A stretch of 64,000 bases of DNA. Origin: Pythium myriotylum (lineage: Eukaryota > Oomycota > Peronosporomycetes > Pythiales > Pythiaceae). Made by a program: the position numbers and the translations under genes. Of this stretch, positions 36,317 to 46,782 are shown in pieces (within the stretch, counting starts at the first letter, position 1; each line of letters starts with the position of its first letter). The notes beneath the pieces were generated by a model that ran no database searches, was not told the DNA's origin, and worked only from the letters and a program-made list of their open reading frames with translations. The stretch lies in contig JALJCQ010000007.1 in the NCBI GenBank assembly GCA_023091665.1, positions 1,488,001 to 1,552,000 on the forward strand, read 5' to 3'.

Positions 36317-36667
36317 ATGCTGGCGAGACGGGTTGCTATCGGATGCGCGCTTGCGACGCGTTCTGGAGTGCGCGCCTTTGCCGCGCCGAAAGGAAAGGGC
36401 GGAGGCGCTGCGGCAGTTGTCGAGGAGGTGGTTGACCTCACTCGCTTCGTGCCGGTCAACATCTTCAAGGAAGGATCACATCCAGAACTCAAGGAGAAGT
36501 CCGAGTACCCAGAGTGGCTGTTCAGCTTATTAGACGAGAAGGCTACCGTCGGTGAATTGGAGCGCAAGGGCTTTGACAACCTGACTCTGGAAGAGCAAAG
36601 GCGGTATTTGACCCTGACGAACCGTAAGATCGTGAAGACGAACAACGCGGCGAAGTCGAAGAAATAA
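36317..36667 (+). CDS. MRPL54: Mitochondrial large ribosomal subunit protein mL54
   Basis: The protein has 116 residues and no intron. A presequence (MLARRVAIGCALATRSGVRA) precedes a Gly/Lys linker. The conserved mL54 core follows: PVNIFKEGSHPELKEKSEYP, EWLFSLL and RRYLTLTNRKIVKTNN. In the mitoribosome large subunit mL54 is a eukaryote-specific protein near the L7/L12 stalk region. The ATG at 36317 gives the cleanest targeting peptide; the frame is open 21 bases further but that codon is not ATG. It ends in basic residues (AAKSKK), as in homologues. Confidence 0.88.
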   Translation: MLARRVAIGCALATRSGVRAFAAPKGKGGGAAAVVEEVVDLTRFVPVNIFKEGSHPELKEKSEYPEWLFSLLDEKATVGELERKGFDNLTLEEQRRYLTLTNRKIVKTNNAAKSKK

Positions 36668-36832
36668 ACAACGTCTAGCTTCGAAGAGAATCGGCTAGAA
36701 ACTAGCTCATTAATCCAGCTCAACCGGGTTAAACGGCACTTTTAGAATTGAGTTACGTCTCTTCTCTCGTTGCGCCCCTCACTTCCGGTCAATCGCGATG
36801 GCAGCATGCACCGCTGGCGTGGCGTTGCGCGC

Positions 36833-37398
36833 TTATCCTTCTGAAGGAAATCCGCCAGGCACGAGCTACATATCAACACATGCATCAATAACGGGTTTTA
36901 GTTGGTTCGAATGTGTAGACACAGAGTGTCGTACCAAGCACACGTTGTTGCCGTTGAGTAGGACTTGCTCTCGCTGAATCTCCTTCTTTCCCTCGGGTGT
37001 GATTTCACTGTTACAACATTCCAGCATTGAGCTATCATGATCAACACAATAGTCCAGTCACTGCGTCACTAACTACTCGGTTACGTCGTCCAATACCATA
37101 TCTACAGTAAAGAGAAGAGTAAGCCAAGCGCTCAAATGGCTGCGCGTTGGTGAGTTCGAATGAATTATGTCCACGTACTGACGTAATCGTCGAACCCACG
37201 CAGCGTGCCAATGAACTCTTTGTCACCCTTCATGATGATCCACAATCGGGATCCGATGCACTTGTCGATGAGCTCTGATTGAGAGAAACAATGCTAAATA
37301 GGTCAGAGCGCGCGGAAGTGCTATGAACCTCAGCACCCTCTTGCTCTGGGTGGTGAGTCTTGTGTCGTACCCAGCGGCAGGAGGCGACCTCCTGACAT
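36833..37398 (-). CDS. LSM5: U6 snRNA-associated Sm-like protein LSm5
   Basis: Five exons (37398-37371, 37274-37179, 37101-37074, 37007-36935, 36865-36833) splice in phase to 85 residues, close to the usual 90. Introns are 96, 77, 66 and 69 bp. The product reads [20 protein letters not shown], then [20 protein letters not shown], then [18 protein letters not shown], ending LVPGG plus five residues. These are Sm motif 1 and Sm motif 2 with the GFDDYVNMVLDDV signature of LSm5. LSm5 belongs to the LSm2-8 ring on U6 snRNA and the LSm1-7 mRNA-decay ring. One exon is only 28 bp, so no single frame reveals this gene. It is divergent from the methyltransferase beginning near 37528. Confidence 0.92.
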
Positions 37399-37527
37399 GT
37401 TGGTCCGATTCTCGTATTTCGTTCTGCATCGGATCATCACAGCAACCAGAACCTAATTAACATGTTCTTATCAGAAACTTCATCGAACAAACTGCTCGGT
37501 CACTTGGTCATCAGCCATTTCGACAAA

Positions 37528-39098
37528 ATGGTTGATCAAGACCCTGAAGAACGAGCCCACTATGAGTCAGTGCTTCTCTCCTTTCGCGAGTACGAGCCTT
37601 ACGTGATGCGTGAGATATACCGACGGAAGAAGCACCTCCAAACGCTGACTCCAGAGATGCAACGCCGCTTGCCTCAGTCGTCAACCCTTCGCAACCTTCA
37701 TCATCTCGTGGTGAGTTCAGGATCTGGACTCGTCGATCTTCACAATGATTAAGCGAGTTGCTCCAACTTAGAACGCTGCTCATCACAACCAACTGTTCCT
37801 CGAGCGAATTATTCAAGCCCAGCTTGAGTCCGGACCTCAAGTAGAGTTGCCACTAGCCAACCCAAGAGCTCCACTCCGAAGTCCTCTCCGACACTTGTCG
37901 AAGATTAAGAGCACGTTGCATCAGTTCGTACGAGACTGGTCAGAAGAGGTGCGTAGATGCAAGACACTTGCTTCATTTGAGCGGATCTGACTTTTGCGAT
38001 TGATATATCCACAGGGGAAGACCGAGCGCGAAATGTGCTACGTTCCAATTTTGAAAGAGCTGAAGCGAGTGTTACCGGTTAAGCCTGCAAACCAGTAAGT
38101 CGAACTGCTGACACTTCTCGACGGAAATATTGGTGAGCACAAGCTTCCTATGTGTTCTAGAAACAGACAGCGAGTCCTCGTTCCAGGTGCCGGACTGGGC
38201 CGTCTGGCGTTAGAGATTGCTGCGCGAGGTGAGGTGATATTCATTTCATTTAAGTAAAGCAATCTCGCACTAAAATGTGCGTGATCCAAATCAAACAGGA
38301 TACGCGGCACAAGGCAATGAGTTTTCGTATCAAATGCTCTTCGCGAGCAACTTCATTCTGAACTGGTGCGTGCCTGTGTGCTCTTAATGCTCTGCAAAAT
38401 TGACCGTGTCTCCCATTGTATTAGGGCATCTCAAGCGGGAGAGTTCGAAATTCATCCATGGATTCACAACCCATCGAACGCTTTAACTTTGACTGACATT
38501 CTCCGCCCTGTGGTCATTCCGGACGTCTCACCAACCGAGATCCTGGGGCTGGACAAGGGCAATAGGCCCGACTTTTCAATGTGTGCTGGAGAGTTCTTAG
38601 AAGCGTACGCAGAGGACAAGGGTGAGGAAGCAGTCTGATGTGCGACCTAGGTTTTCGTAGAGCTTACTCTTCGGTTGTTCCGTAGAATGTTGGGATTGTA
38701 TTGTCACGTGCTTTTTCATCGACGCCGCTCCCAATGTAATCGAGTACATTGCTGCATTTCATCGTCTCCTCAAACCAGGTGGCTACTGGATCAACCTTGG
38801 TCCCTTACTGTACCATTGGCAAAATGGTTCGGGTGAAGACGACGAGAGATTCGACCTTTCGATCGAGTTGACATACGAGGAGATAAAGCATGTCATGGGC
38901 ACGTACAACTTCAAGATCCTTGTGAGTGCCACCTCGCAGAGTAGTGATTATCCGTTGACGAGAAACTAATGTTCTCCCTTGCAGAAAGAGTCTCAGCGCG
39001 AATGTGTTTACACGAACAATGTCAAGTCGATGATGAAGACCGTGTACAACTGCGCTTTCTTCACCGCAGTCAAGGACATGACATCACCCAGTTCATAA
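37528..39098 (+). CDS. CARNMT1: Carnosine N-methyltransferase-like (N2227 family) SAM enzyme
   Basis: Eight exons (37528-37710, 37772-37948, 38015-38094, 38161-38228, 38299-38365, 38425-38621, 38686-38921, 38985-39098) give 373 residues. An in-frame ATG at 37462 would add 22. The N2227 family methylates carnosine or related His-dipeptides with S-adenosylmethionine. The SAM motif I is [20 protein letters not shown]. Other conserved blocks are [66 protein letters not shown] and [10 protein letters not shown]. All phases agree. The substrate in this organism is not proven by the sequence. Confidence 0.9.
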
Positions 39099-39241
39099 TC
39101 TTAATGAGACGTTAAAGAGCAGAAAACACGAACGAAAGGGTAGGTAAATACTGTTTTTTGCGGAGATATCGTGTGCGCCGACTTTGTAAGCCAGTGTGAG
39201 TACACGAAGTGTCTGAGGACTGGGAGTCGATGGGTTGTTGT

Positions 39242-39439
39242 TCAGTCAAGGTCGTCGTCATCAAAGTCGTCCTCAATCGGCTTCACAGCATTCGTGTGAA
39301 CGAGCACGTCGTCCATGCGCTCAACTGCCGGGTGGTTTCCCTCTGCTTCCATTTCGCTCTCCATCTGCATCTTCAGACGGGCGTGGAGCTGCCGAGGATG
39401 CATGGAGCTCGGCTTTTTCTCTCGCGGCGGTGTGTCCAT
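39242..39439 (-). CDS. Small acidic protein, unknown
   Basis: The product is 65 residues from the ATG at 39439 (MDTPPREKKPSS). It has a helical middle (RQLHARLKMQMESEMEAE) and a strongly acidic end (DDFDDDDLD). The frame upstream lacks an ATG. The regular composition, intact stop and compact spacing between two real genes suggest a genuine small gene. An acidic aromatic tail of this kind is seen in several small complex-bound eukaryotic subunits. I cannot name the family, and it might have an upstream exon. Confidence 0.5.
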   Translation of the reverse strand: MDTPPREKKPSSMHPRQLHARLKMQMESEMEAEGNHPAVERMDDVLVHTNAVKPIEDDFDDDDLD

Positions 39440-39597
39440 CGTTTCACTCTCAAGGAGAGCATGGCAAGAACCCACAATAAAACCTCAATCTGATGATTGG
39501 GGTTTTAAACCCGCGATCTTGTCATTTCATCCGGATCTGGAACTCGCGGAGGAATCACCAAGCACAGCGGAAGGAAGCGGAAGGAACGCGAGCGCAA

Positions 39598-40783
<1,186 letters not shown>

Positions 40784-40938
40784 ACTTGTCGATTCTTAGG
40801 TGAATCAACATCAATCGAAGGAAAGAGCTCTATGATTGCAATTTATTTCAAAGAGTGTCTATTTCCCAAGTTATATGAACAGGTTCAAATGCCGTGAAGT
40901 TGCATTTTAACTGTCACAGGCGCTGCCGAGACTACAAC

Positions 40939-42032
40939 TCACGATATCGAGCGTATTTCAGTCAATTTAACCGGTCGATTCTCCTGTCGAGACTTCTCCG
41001 CTGCCAAAGCCAAGACCAGTGCCTCGCGACCATCCACCCCACCCACCGGAACCACATTGAGCTCTCCGCTTACCACCTTCAAGAACGTCTCCATCTCCGA
41101 CACGTATGCGTCCATGTAACGCTCCAAGAAAAAGTGCAGCGGAACATCGCGACGCACACTCTCCCGCGTCGACACCAACACATTATTCGCGTAATTATTG
41201 TCGCATGATACAGCGCCCTTCGACCCCAACACTTCGACCCTCTGGTCGTATCCGTAAGCAGCATCACGACTGTTCTCAATGTACGCGATAACCCCACTCT
41301 TGAACTTCAGCAGGCACACAGCCGTATCAATATCCCCAGCTGCTGAGATCGCTGCATCCCGACTTTGCGTCATTACGAATACCTCTTCCACTTCGTCACC
41401 CACCAAGAAACGGGCCATATCAAAGTCATGGATCGTCATATCCTTGAACATACCACCGCTGGACTTCACATACTCGATCGGCGGGGGAGATGGATCGCGA
41501 CTAGTAATGCGCACCATCGTCACACTTCCGATCTCCTCAGTCTCGATGGCCCGACGCACACGCTGGAAGTTCGCGTCGAAACGGCGGTTGAAACCCACCA
41601 TCATTTTCACTCCTGCTGCCTCTACCTCTGCAATTGCCTGGTTGACGACTTCCAAGCTCAGGTCAACGGGTTTCTCACAAAAGATGTGCTTGCCACGGCG
41701 AGCGGCCGCGATGATCTGCTCAGCGTGCTTCGATGTTGGAGAACAGATCACGACGGCGTCGACACCGGGATCATTGATGACATCATCGACATCAGTAGTC
41801 CAGCGAGGAATACTAAATTCCGTCGCGACTTGCTCGGCGACTCCTGGCACCGGATCGGCAACCTACGCAAAGCATGCCAAGTGAGGTGAGCGCTCCAGAC
41901 GGCAATAAGTGCACGGGAGCTTACCACGGTAACTGAAGCCCCAGCGCGCACTAGACTCTGCGCGTGAACCTTGCCGATGCGGCCCCCACCCAGAATGCCC
42001 ACGCGAACGCGTTTCTTGCTGGTGTTGTACAT
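40939..42032 (-). CDS. Inositol 2-dehydrogenase-like oxidoreductase, copy 1
   Basis: Two exons (42032-41925, 41862-40939), with a 62-bp intron, give 343 residues. The enzyme belongs to the Gfo/Idh/MocA family, NAD(P)-dependent oxidoreductases typified by myo-inositol 2-dehydrogenase. The Rossmann motif is VRVGILGGGRIGKVHAQ. The family EKP motif is IFCEKPVDLS, and the active-site region is DMTIHDFDMARFLVG. Copy 1 has no targeting leader, so it is probably cytosolic. Inositol oxidation is the closest match, but the sugar substrate of this family cannot be assigned by motif alone. A second copy lies at 45416-46578, with the coiled-coil/IQ gene between them. Both copies lie on the minus strand. 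Confidence 0.88.
40952..41759. repeat. Long direct repeat, copy 1 (partner 45426-46233)
   Basis: About 808 bp appears identical to 45426-46233, including synonymous sites; translations in all three compared frames agree. It covers most of exon 2 of the dehydrogenase gene. It ends inside the last codons at one side and at codons near residue 90 at the other. Sequence outside these limits differs sharply. Confidence 0.85.
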
Positions 42033-42478
42033 GTTGTCGATCTAAAGTAGTGGGAGTGTCCCTCAGTTTGCTTGAGCCGCACTGTCGACACCACGCGCTG
42101 AACATCCTTCGACTCAGATCACGAGCCTCTAATCAGCCAATCAAACAACTTCTAGCAGAAAATCAACCAATCACGCTTCCAATCGTTGATGGGACACCCT
42201 GGGCCTGTGACGTGGCTGCTGCTTCCTTGTGCTCCGTCACCAAAGATGAAGTCCAGAGAGCCACACTGACGGAAACATTGCATCCACCACAGGATCACTG
42301 TGTTGTTGTTTTGGATGTCAACCTGGCCCCTTTTCGCACTCTAGATGTTAGAATTGAATCGCTGAAGAGCTATTTCGAGTCCAAGTCATGGTTTGATCGC
42401 GTCTCGAAACTGGTTTTGTGGTTGCCCGATTGCGTCGCAACGCGCCGGTGAGTCGAGTTGCCGACCAGAATCTGGTTC
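42033..42478. promoter_or_regulatory. Divergent intergenic region with paired CCAAT boxes
   Basis: This is 446 bp between two divergent start codons. CCAATCA occurs at 42137-42143 and again at 42167-42173, 30 bp apart on the plus strand, as expected for NF-Y-type sites. An open frame runs from 42050 to 42451 but contains no ATG. I therefore treat this as promoter and leader rather than an exon, although a 48-bp intron (42448-42495) could formally join it to the next gene. Confidence 0.45.
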
Positions 42479-45382
42479 ATGAATTCGCTGGACAGTGGCT
42501 TCGACTTTGCGCCGGATTGTCTCTCCAAGTCGCCCGCGTCTTCCGTCGGGGAGATTACGGACCATCTGGACGTGTGGTCGCTTGATGAGGCCGTCGATGT
42601 ATTGAACGCAGTGATCCAAGCCGCCGAAGAGTCAAGCGATACCTTTCAGCGGCGTGCACAGCTCATTGATGACAATAAAAAGATCGCGGGAGATGAAATC
42701 CTCGCGAATAATCAGCAGCAGCTTGCATACATCGAACACTTGAGAACGACAATCGAAGCTCTAGAGCTAGAAGTCGAAAGCAAACGGGAACCAAATATTG
42801 GCGAGAGTAATGACCAGTTACAAGCCACTCTTTCCAATATCTCTTCGTCGTCGACAACAAAAAAGGCATCAATCTCTCCCCTGCTACTTTCTTCGCCCCT
42901 CGCATCCCCAGCATCAGCGCGGCACACTACGGTCAAGACTTTCACTTCGATGACATTGAGAAATCATCGGCTTCGTGAACAAGTGACAGTCATGTCAACG
43001 GAGCAACAGATCGAAGGTAACAGAGCAACGTATCTCCCCGAGGTTAGCACGAAGCCCGTCTCAGTTCGCGAAGAGAGAAAAAGAGATCTTCTCCGGGAGT
43101 TGGTTCACTGGCAGAACGAGTACCGACTAATGCGCGAGCAGGTCGTTGCAGAGAAAATGCGTCAAGTCGAACTCTTCCATCGGCTGGAAATAAACAAGCG
43201 CGAATTCCTTACGCGCAACGTAGCCCTAGAAGAGGGTCTCAGAAAAGCCCAGCATGAGAATGAGCTTCTGAGGTCCCAGTTGGCTGAAGTTCGAACCAAG
43301 GTGGCACATCAACTCAAAACCTTAGCGAATGTCGTTCATGTTGCAAGAGAGGAGAAAGAGAGTCTTGTGTGTACGATTGCTGAGACGCGTCATAAATTCA
43401 AAGAGTGGAAAGACGGCGAGGCATCCACACTAAGAGCAGCTCGTGATCAGGCAGTGCATACGCTCAAGACAGAATATGAGCTCAAAATTGCTCGCCATTA
43501 TTTGGAGAAGCAAAAGTTGCGTGACAAAGTGAAGGATTTGGAGGTGTCCCTACGTCTGATGCAAAAGGATCGACACTTATCCGCTCAAGAGCTAAGCCTT
43601 CGTAAGGCAACGATTCTTGGGAGTAACGCAAGTAGTGGAACTGCAGAGGGCGAGCTAATCGAGGCTCACTGTCGAATCAAAGAGCTTGAAGCGCTCTTAG
43701 ACCATGCAAAAGAATATCAAAAGCGTCAAGAAAACATCATTCGTATGTCTGAAGCGACTATTTCGAAGCTGATGCAAGAGAGAGAGATTATCGCCTTAGA
43801 GCACGCGGCTACATATCAACCGATGAGCATACGAACGTCAAACGATCGCTATTGCTCAGCCCAACCACCGACGGTCAACTGCTCAAAACCTCAGCGGCGA
43901 ACAAGTCGAGTCGCTCCGGCGAGCGATGGATCACCATCCAGACCAAGCACAGATCTTGAGAGTGGTGGGAATGCACCAGTATTGGCTCTCCACCAAACTT
44001 CCAGCACAACTGTCTTCAAGAATCCATCACATGACGCCGAAAAGGAGTTGTTGCGCCGCCAAAGCTTAGTGCTTAGTGCTGAAGTGGAGAAGTATCGACA
44101 TTTGGTGGTCCAGTCGCTCGATGAAATCCGCAGCCTACGCGACAGTCGACGGCGAAGCCTCATGAGTCCTCCTGGGGTTTCCGGCTATGTCAACGGTAAC
44201 TCAGTCACGGCAAGAGAACAATATCTAATGAATGAACTATTCAAAGTTCAGTCAGAGCTTGACGCTCTCAAAGACGACGTTCGAAAGACCCAGAAGAATC
44301 TTTGTGAGAACTCAGGAAAGAACCTCTTTGAGAAGAAGAGCGCCGATGCCGAGGATAGCAGTTCCGATGGGAGCAGCTCAGGCGATGATAGCGATAAAGA
44401 AGGCGAGGATGATAGTGCTCAAGCAATCAAGCTAGCAAGCAGCGATTTCCCAAATGATTTGACTTTAAAGGAAGAAACTGCACTGAAGATTATCCAAAAA
44501 CGATTAAAATGCTTTCTCACCAGGCGTAACTTTATAAAGAAGAAGGAAGCTATTGACAAGATTAAGGCTCAGTACCGGGGATACCTTGTGCGCAAGAATA
44601 TAGAGCTTATGGAGCTTCCTCATCGACCGTATATCGTATCTGATGCCGTCCAGGCCAAGATGACGATTATTAAACCTCACTTCGAGTTTGAAAAGCAATG
44701 CTCGAACAAGCCACTTCGGGTCACTCTTCGTGTGTCAAAAGATCCTCCAGTTGTTCAGATAGTGCTAAATGAAGTCACACACATTCGACATGATAACTCA
44801 CAATCCAGTGATCGACCTGTTGATGTGAAGAAAACATCACCAAGAACATACTACTTTCACCTTTTCGAGATAGTTGCGCTACTCCCTCTGGATGATGGAA
44901 CTACCGTGCTTGAGCACACGAGTGAGTCAGATATCGCGCGGACAATTGGACGTCTTCTTCAAGTAGTGAAGGTGGCTGGAGAGTACAAGTTTGCTTTCAC
45001 GAGATATGTTAAACTTCACCAGCATACCATTCCTGTCGTTACTCCAGCCTCCGGGTGCTACTTGACACAACTTGATGCCCAAAGCTGGCATCTCGATCAA
45101 CGGAGAGACTATGATTGTGCCAAAGATCAAATCGGCGTCCAACTACTCAGCAAACATGAATCTTTGTCTGGAGATGAGGACTTGGACGCCCTCATTCGCC
45201 ACAGTCGTAACCCACCGACAGGCATTCTAGACAGTATCACCCACTCAGTTGAAAACCGTGCAGTGATTGACTTGTCATCGGCCAACAATCCTTCGAGAGA
45301 AAGTACTCAACCAAAAACTGGATCAGAAACGCCACATCGTAGCCCGCAGCCTTTACCGCTACATTCAATCACAGAGAGATAA
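42479..45382 (+). CDS. Coiled-coil protein with IQ motifs
   Basis: The product is 967 residues from the ATG at 42479 (MNSLDSGFDFAPDCLSKS), with no intron needed. Long coiled coils span about residues 45-110 and 180-460 (EKQKLRDKVKDLEVSLRLMQ), with a further coiled stretch near 520-590. An acidic Ser/Asp patch follows near 640 (SSSDGSSSGDDSDKEGEDD). Two IQ-like motifs come next (IIQKRLKCFLTRRNF and IKAQYRGYLVRKN), expected to bind calmodulin or centrin. The C-terminal third is globular with beta character (PLRVTLRVSKDPPVVQIVL). The family is not recognised. Coiled coil plus IQ suggests a basal-body, flagellar or spindle-pole protein, which is inference. It sits between the two dehydrogenase copies. 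Confidence 0.8.
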   Translation: MNSLDSGFDFAPDCLSKSPASSVGEITDHLDVWSLDEAVDVLNAVIQAAEESSDTFQRRAQLIDDNKKIAGDEILANNQQQLAYIEHLRTTIEALELEVESKREPNIGESNDQLQATLSNISSSSTTKKASISPLLLSSPLASPASARHTTVKTFTSMTLRNHRLREQVTVMSTEQQIEGNRATYLPEVSTKPVSVREERKRDLLRELVHWQNEYRLMREQVVAEKMRQVELFHRLEINKREFLTRNVALEEGLRKAQHENELLRSQLAEVRTKVAHQLKTLANVVHVAREEKESLVCTIAETRHKFKEWKDGEASTLRAARDQAVHTLKTEYELKIARHYLEKQKLRDKVKDLEVSLRLMQKDRHLSAQELSLRKATILGSNASSGTAEGELIEAHCRIKELEALLDHAKEYQKRQENIIRMSEATISKLMQEREIIALEHAATYQPMSIRTSNDRYCSAQPPTVNCSKPQRRTSRVAPASDGSPSRPSTDLESGGNAPVLALHQTSSTTVFKNPSHDAEKELLRRQSLVLSAEVEKYRHLVVQSLDEIRSLRDSRRRSLMSPPGVSGYVNGNSVTAREQYLMNELFKVQSELDALKDDVRKTQKNLCENSGKNLFEKKSADAEDSSSDGSSSGDDSDKEGEDDSAQAIKLASSDFPNDLTLKEETALKIIQKRLKCFLTRRNFIKKKEAIDKIKAQYRGYLVRKNIELMELPHRPYIVSDAVQAKMTIIKPHFEFEKQCSNKPLRVTLRVSKDPPVVQIVLNEVTHIRHDNSQSSDRPVDVKKTSPRTYYFHLFEIVALLPLDDGTTVLEHTSESDIARTIGRLLQVVKVAGEYKFAFTRYVKLHQHTIPVVTPASGCYLTQLDAQSWHLDQRRDYDCAKDQIGVQLLSKHESLSGDEDLDALIRHSRNPPTGILDSITHSVENRAVIDLSSANNPSRESTQPKTGSETPHRSPQPLPLHSITER

Positions 45383-45415
45383 CCAACGATTTATCACGAA
45401 ATGAATAGCTTCGTC

Positions 45416-46578
45416 TCAGATGCTTCGTATTTCAGTCAATTTAACCGGTCGATTCTCCTGTCGAGACTTCTCCGCTGCCAAAGCCAAGACCAGTGCCTCG
45501 CGACCATCCACCCCACCCACCGGAACCACATTGAGCTCTCCGCTTACCACCTTCAAGAACGTCTCCATCTCCGACACGTATGCGTCCATGTAACGCTCCA
45601 AGAAAAAGTGCAGCGGAACATCGCGACGCACACTCTCCCGCGTCGACACCAACACATTATTCGCGTAATTATTGTCGCATGATACAGCGCCCTTCGACCC
45701 CAACACTTCGACCCTCTGGTCGTATCCGTAAGCAGCATCACGACTGTTCTCAATGTACGCGATAACCCCACTCTTGAACTTCAGCAGGCACACAGCCGTA
45801 TCAATATCCCCAGCTGCTGAGATCGCTGCATCCCGACTTTGCGTCATTACGAATACCTCTTCCACTTCGTCACCCACCAAGAAACGGGCCATATCAAAGT
45901 CATGGATCGTCATATCCTTGAACATACCACCGCTGGACTTCACATACTCGATCGGCGGGGGAGATGGATCGCGACTAGTAATGCGCACCATCGTCACACT
46001 TCCGATCTCCTCAGTCTCGATGGCCCGACGCACACGCTGGAAGTTCGCGTCGAAACGGCGGTTGAAACCCACCATCATTTTCACTCCTGCTGCCTCTACC
46101 TCTGCAATTGCCTGGTTGACGACTTCCAAGCTCAGGTCAACGGGTTTCTCACAAAAGATGTGCTTGCCACGGCGAGCGGCCGCGATGATCTGCTCAGCGT
46201 GCTTCGATGTTGGAGAACAGATCACGACGGCGTTGACACCGGGATCATTGATGACATCATCGACATCAGCAGTCCAGTGCGGAATACGAAACCTTTTAGC
46301 AACTTGCTGCGCACTGGTTTCGCGGCGAGCAGCAACCTGTGTTGTTGCACAATACGTGAACAAAAGAATGGCTCGTTCCGGATAGAGAAGAGACGTACCC
46401 ATCGAACATCAGCATTGAGTCGACGCAGAGCTTCTGCGTGCACGCACGCGATCCGACCGGCTCCTAGGATTCCAACGCGTACTTCTTCCCCTGCGTACGC
46501 GCTGGAGCATCGCCGTGCCACGCACCCAGCATTGGCGGAGAGGCGTCGGAGCTTGTCGACTCGGAGGAGGCTCGTCAT
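45416..46578 (-). CDS. Inositol 2-dehydrogenase-like oxidoreductase, copy 2, with presequence
   Basis: Two exons (46578-46399, 46336-45416), with a 62-bp intron at the same place as copy 1, give 366 residues. The Rossmann motif reads VRVGILGAGRIACVHAEAL, and EKPVDLS and TIHDFDMARFLVG are as in copy 1. Unlike copy 1, it has about 30 extra N-terminal residues, MTSLLRVDKLRRLSANAGCV, basic and Ser/Ala-rich with no acid after Asp8, like a mitochondrial presequence. The first part of exon 2 differs from copy 1 (VAARRETSAQQVAKRFRIP against VADPVPGVAEQVATEFSIP), then the two become identical. Same reaction class as copy 1, possibly in another compartment. Confidence 0.85.
45426..46233. repeat. Long direct repeat, copy 2 (partner 40952-41759)
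   Basis: This is the partner tract, offset by 4,474 bp from copy 1 and in the same orientation. The first difference is a T at 46234 against C at 41760, after which mismatches are frequent. At the other end the copies diverge inside the Arg codon near the stop. Confidence 0.85.
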
Positions 46579-46782
46579 CGGCACTGTGCGAGCCGGAAGC
46601 AACTTCACATCCCCCAGTCCATTTTGGCCAATTGGGTGTGTCTTGTTTCGTCCAATGAAAGGTCGCAGTTCACTGGGCAGAGGAAGGACAACCCAGGGCA
46701 GAGTGATAGTCGGCTGGTTGTACCGATTTTGACAGGGAGTACGTTCAAACCCTGTTCCAGCGCGGGAAAACACGGCGAGAAC

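Noticed and set aside
42050..42451. 134-codon plus frame upstream of the IQ-motif gene, with a GTGAGT donor that could splice onward
   Set aside because: It contains no ATG, begins 18 bases from the divergent gene's start, and would need a 48-bp intron; a promoter/leader reading is simpler.
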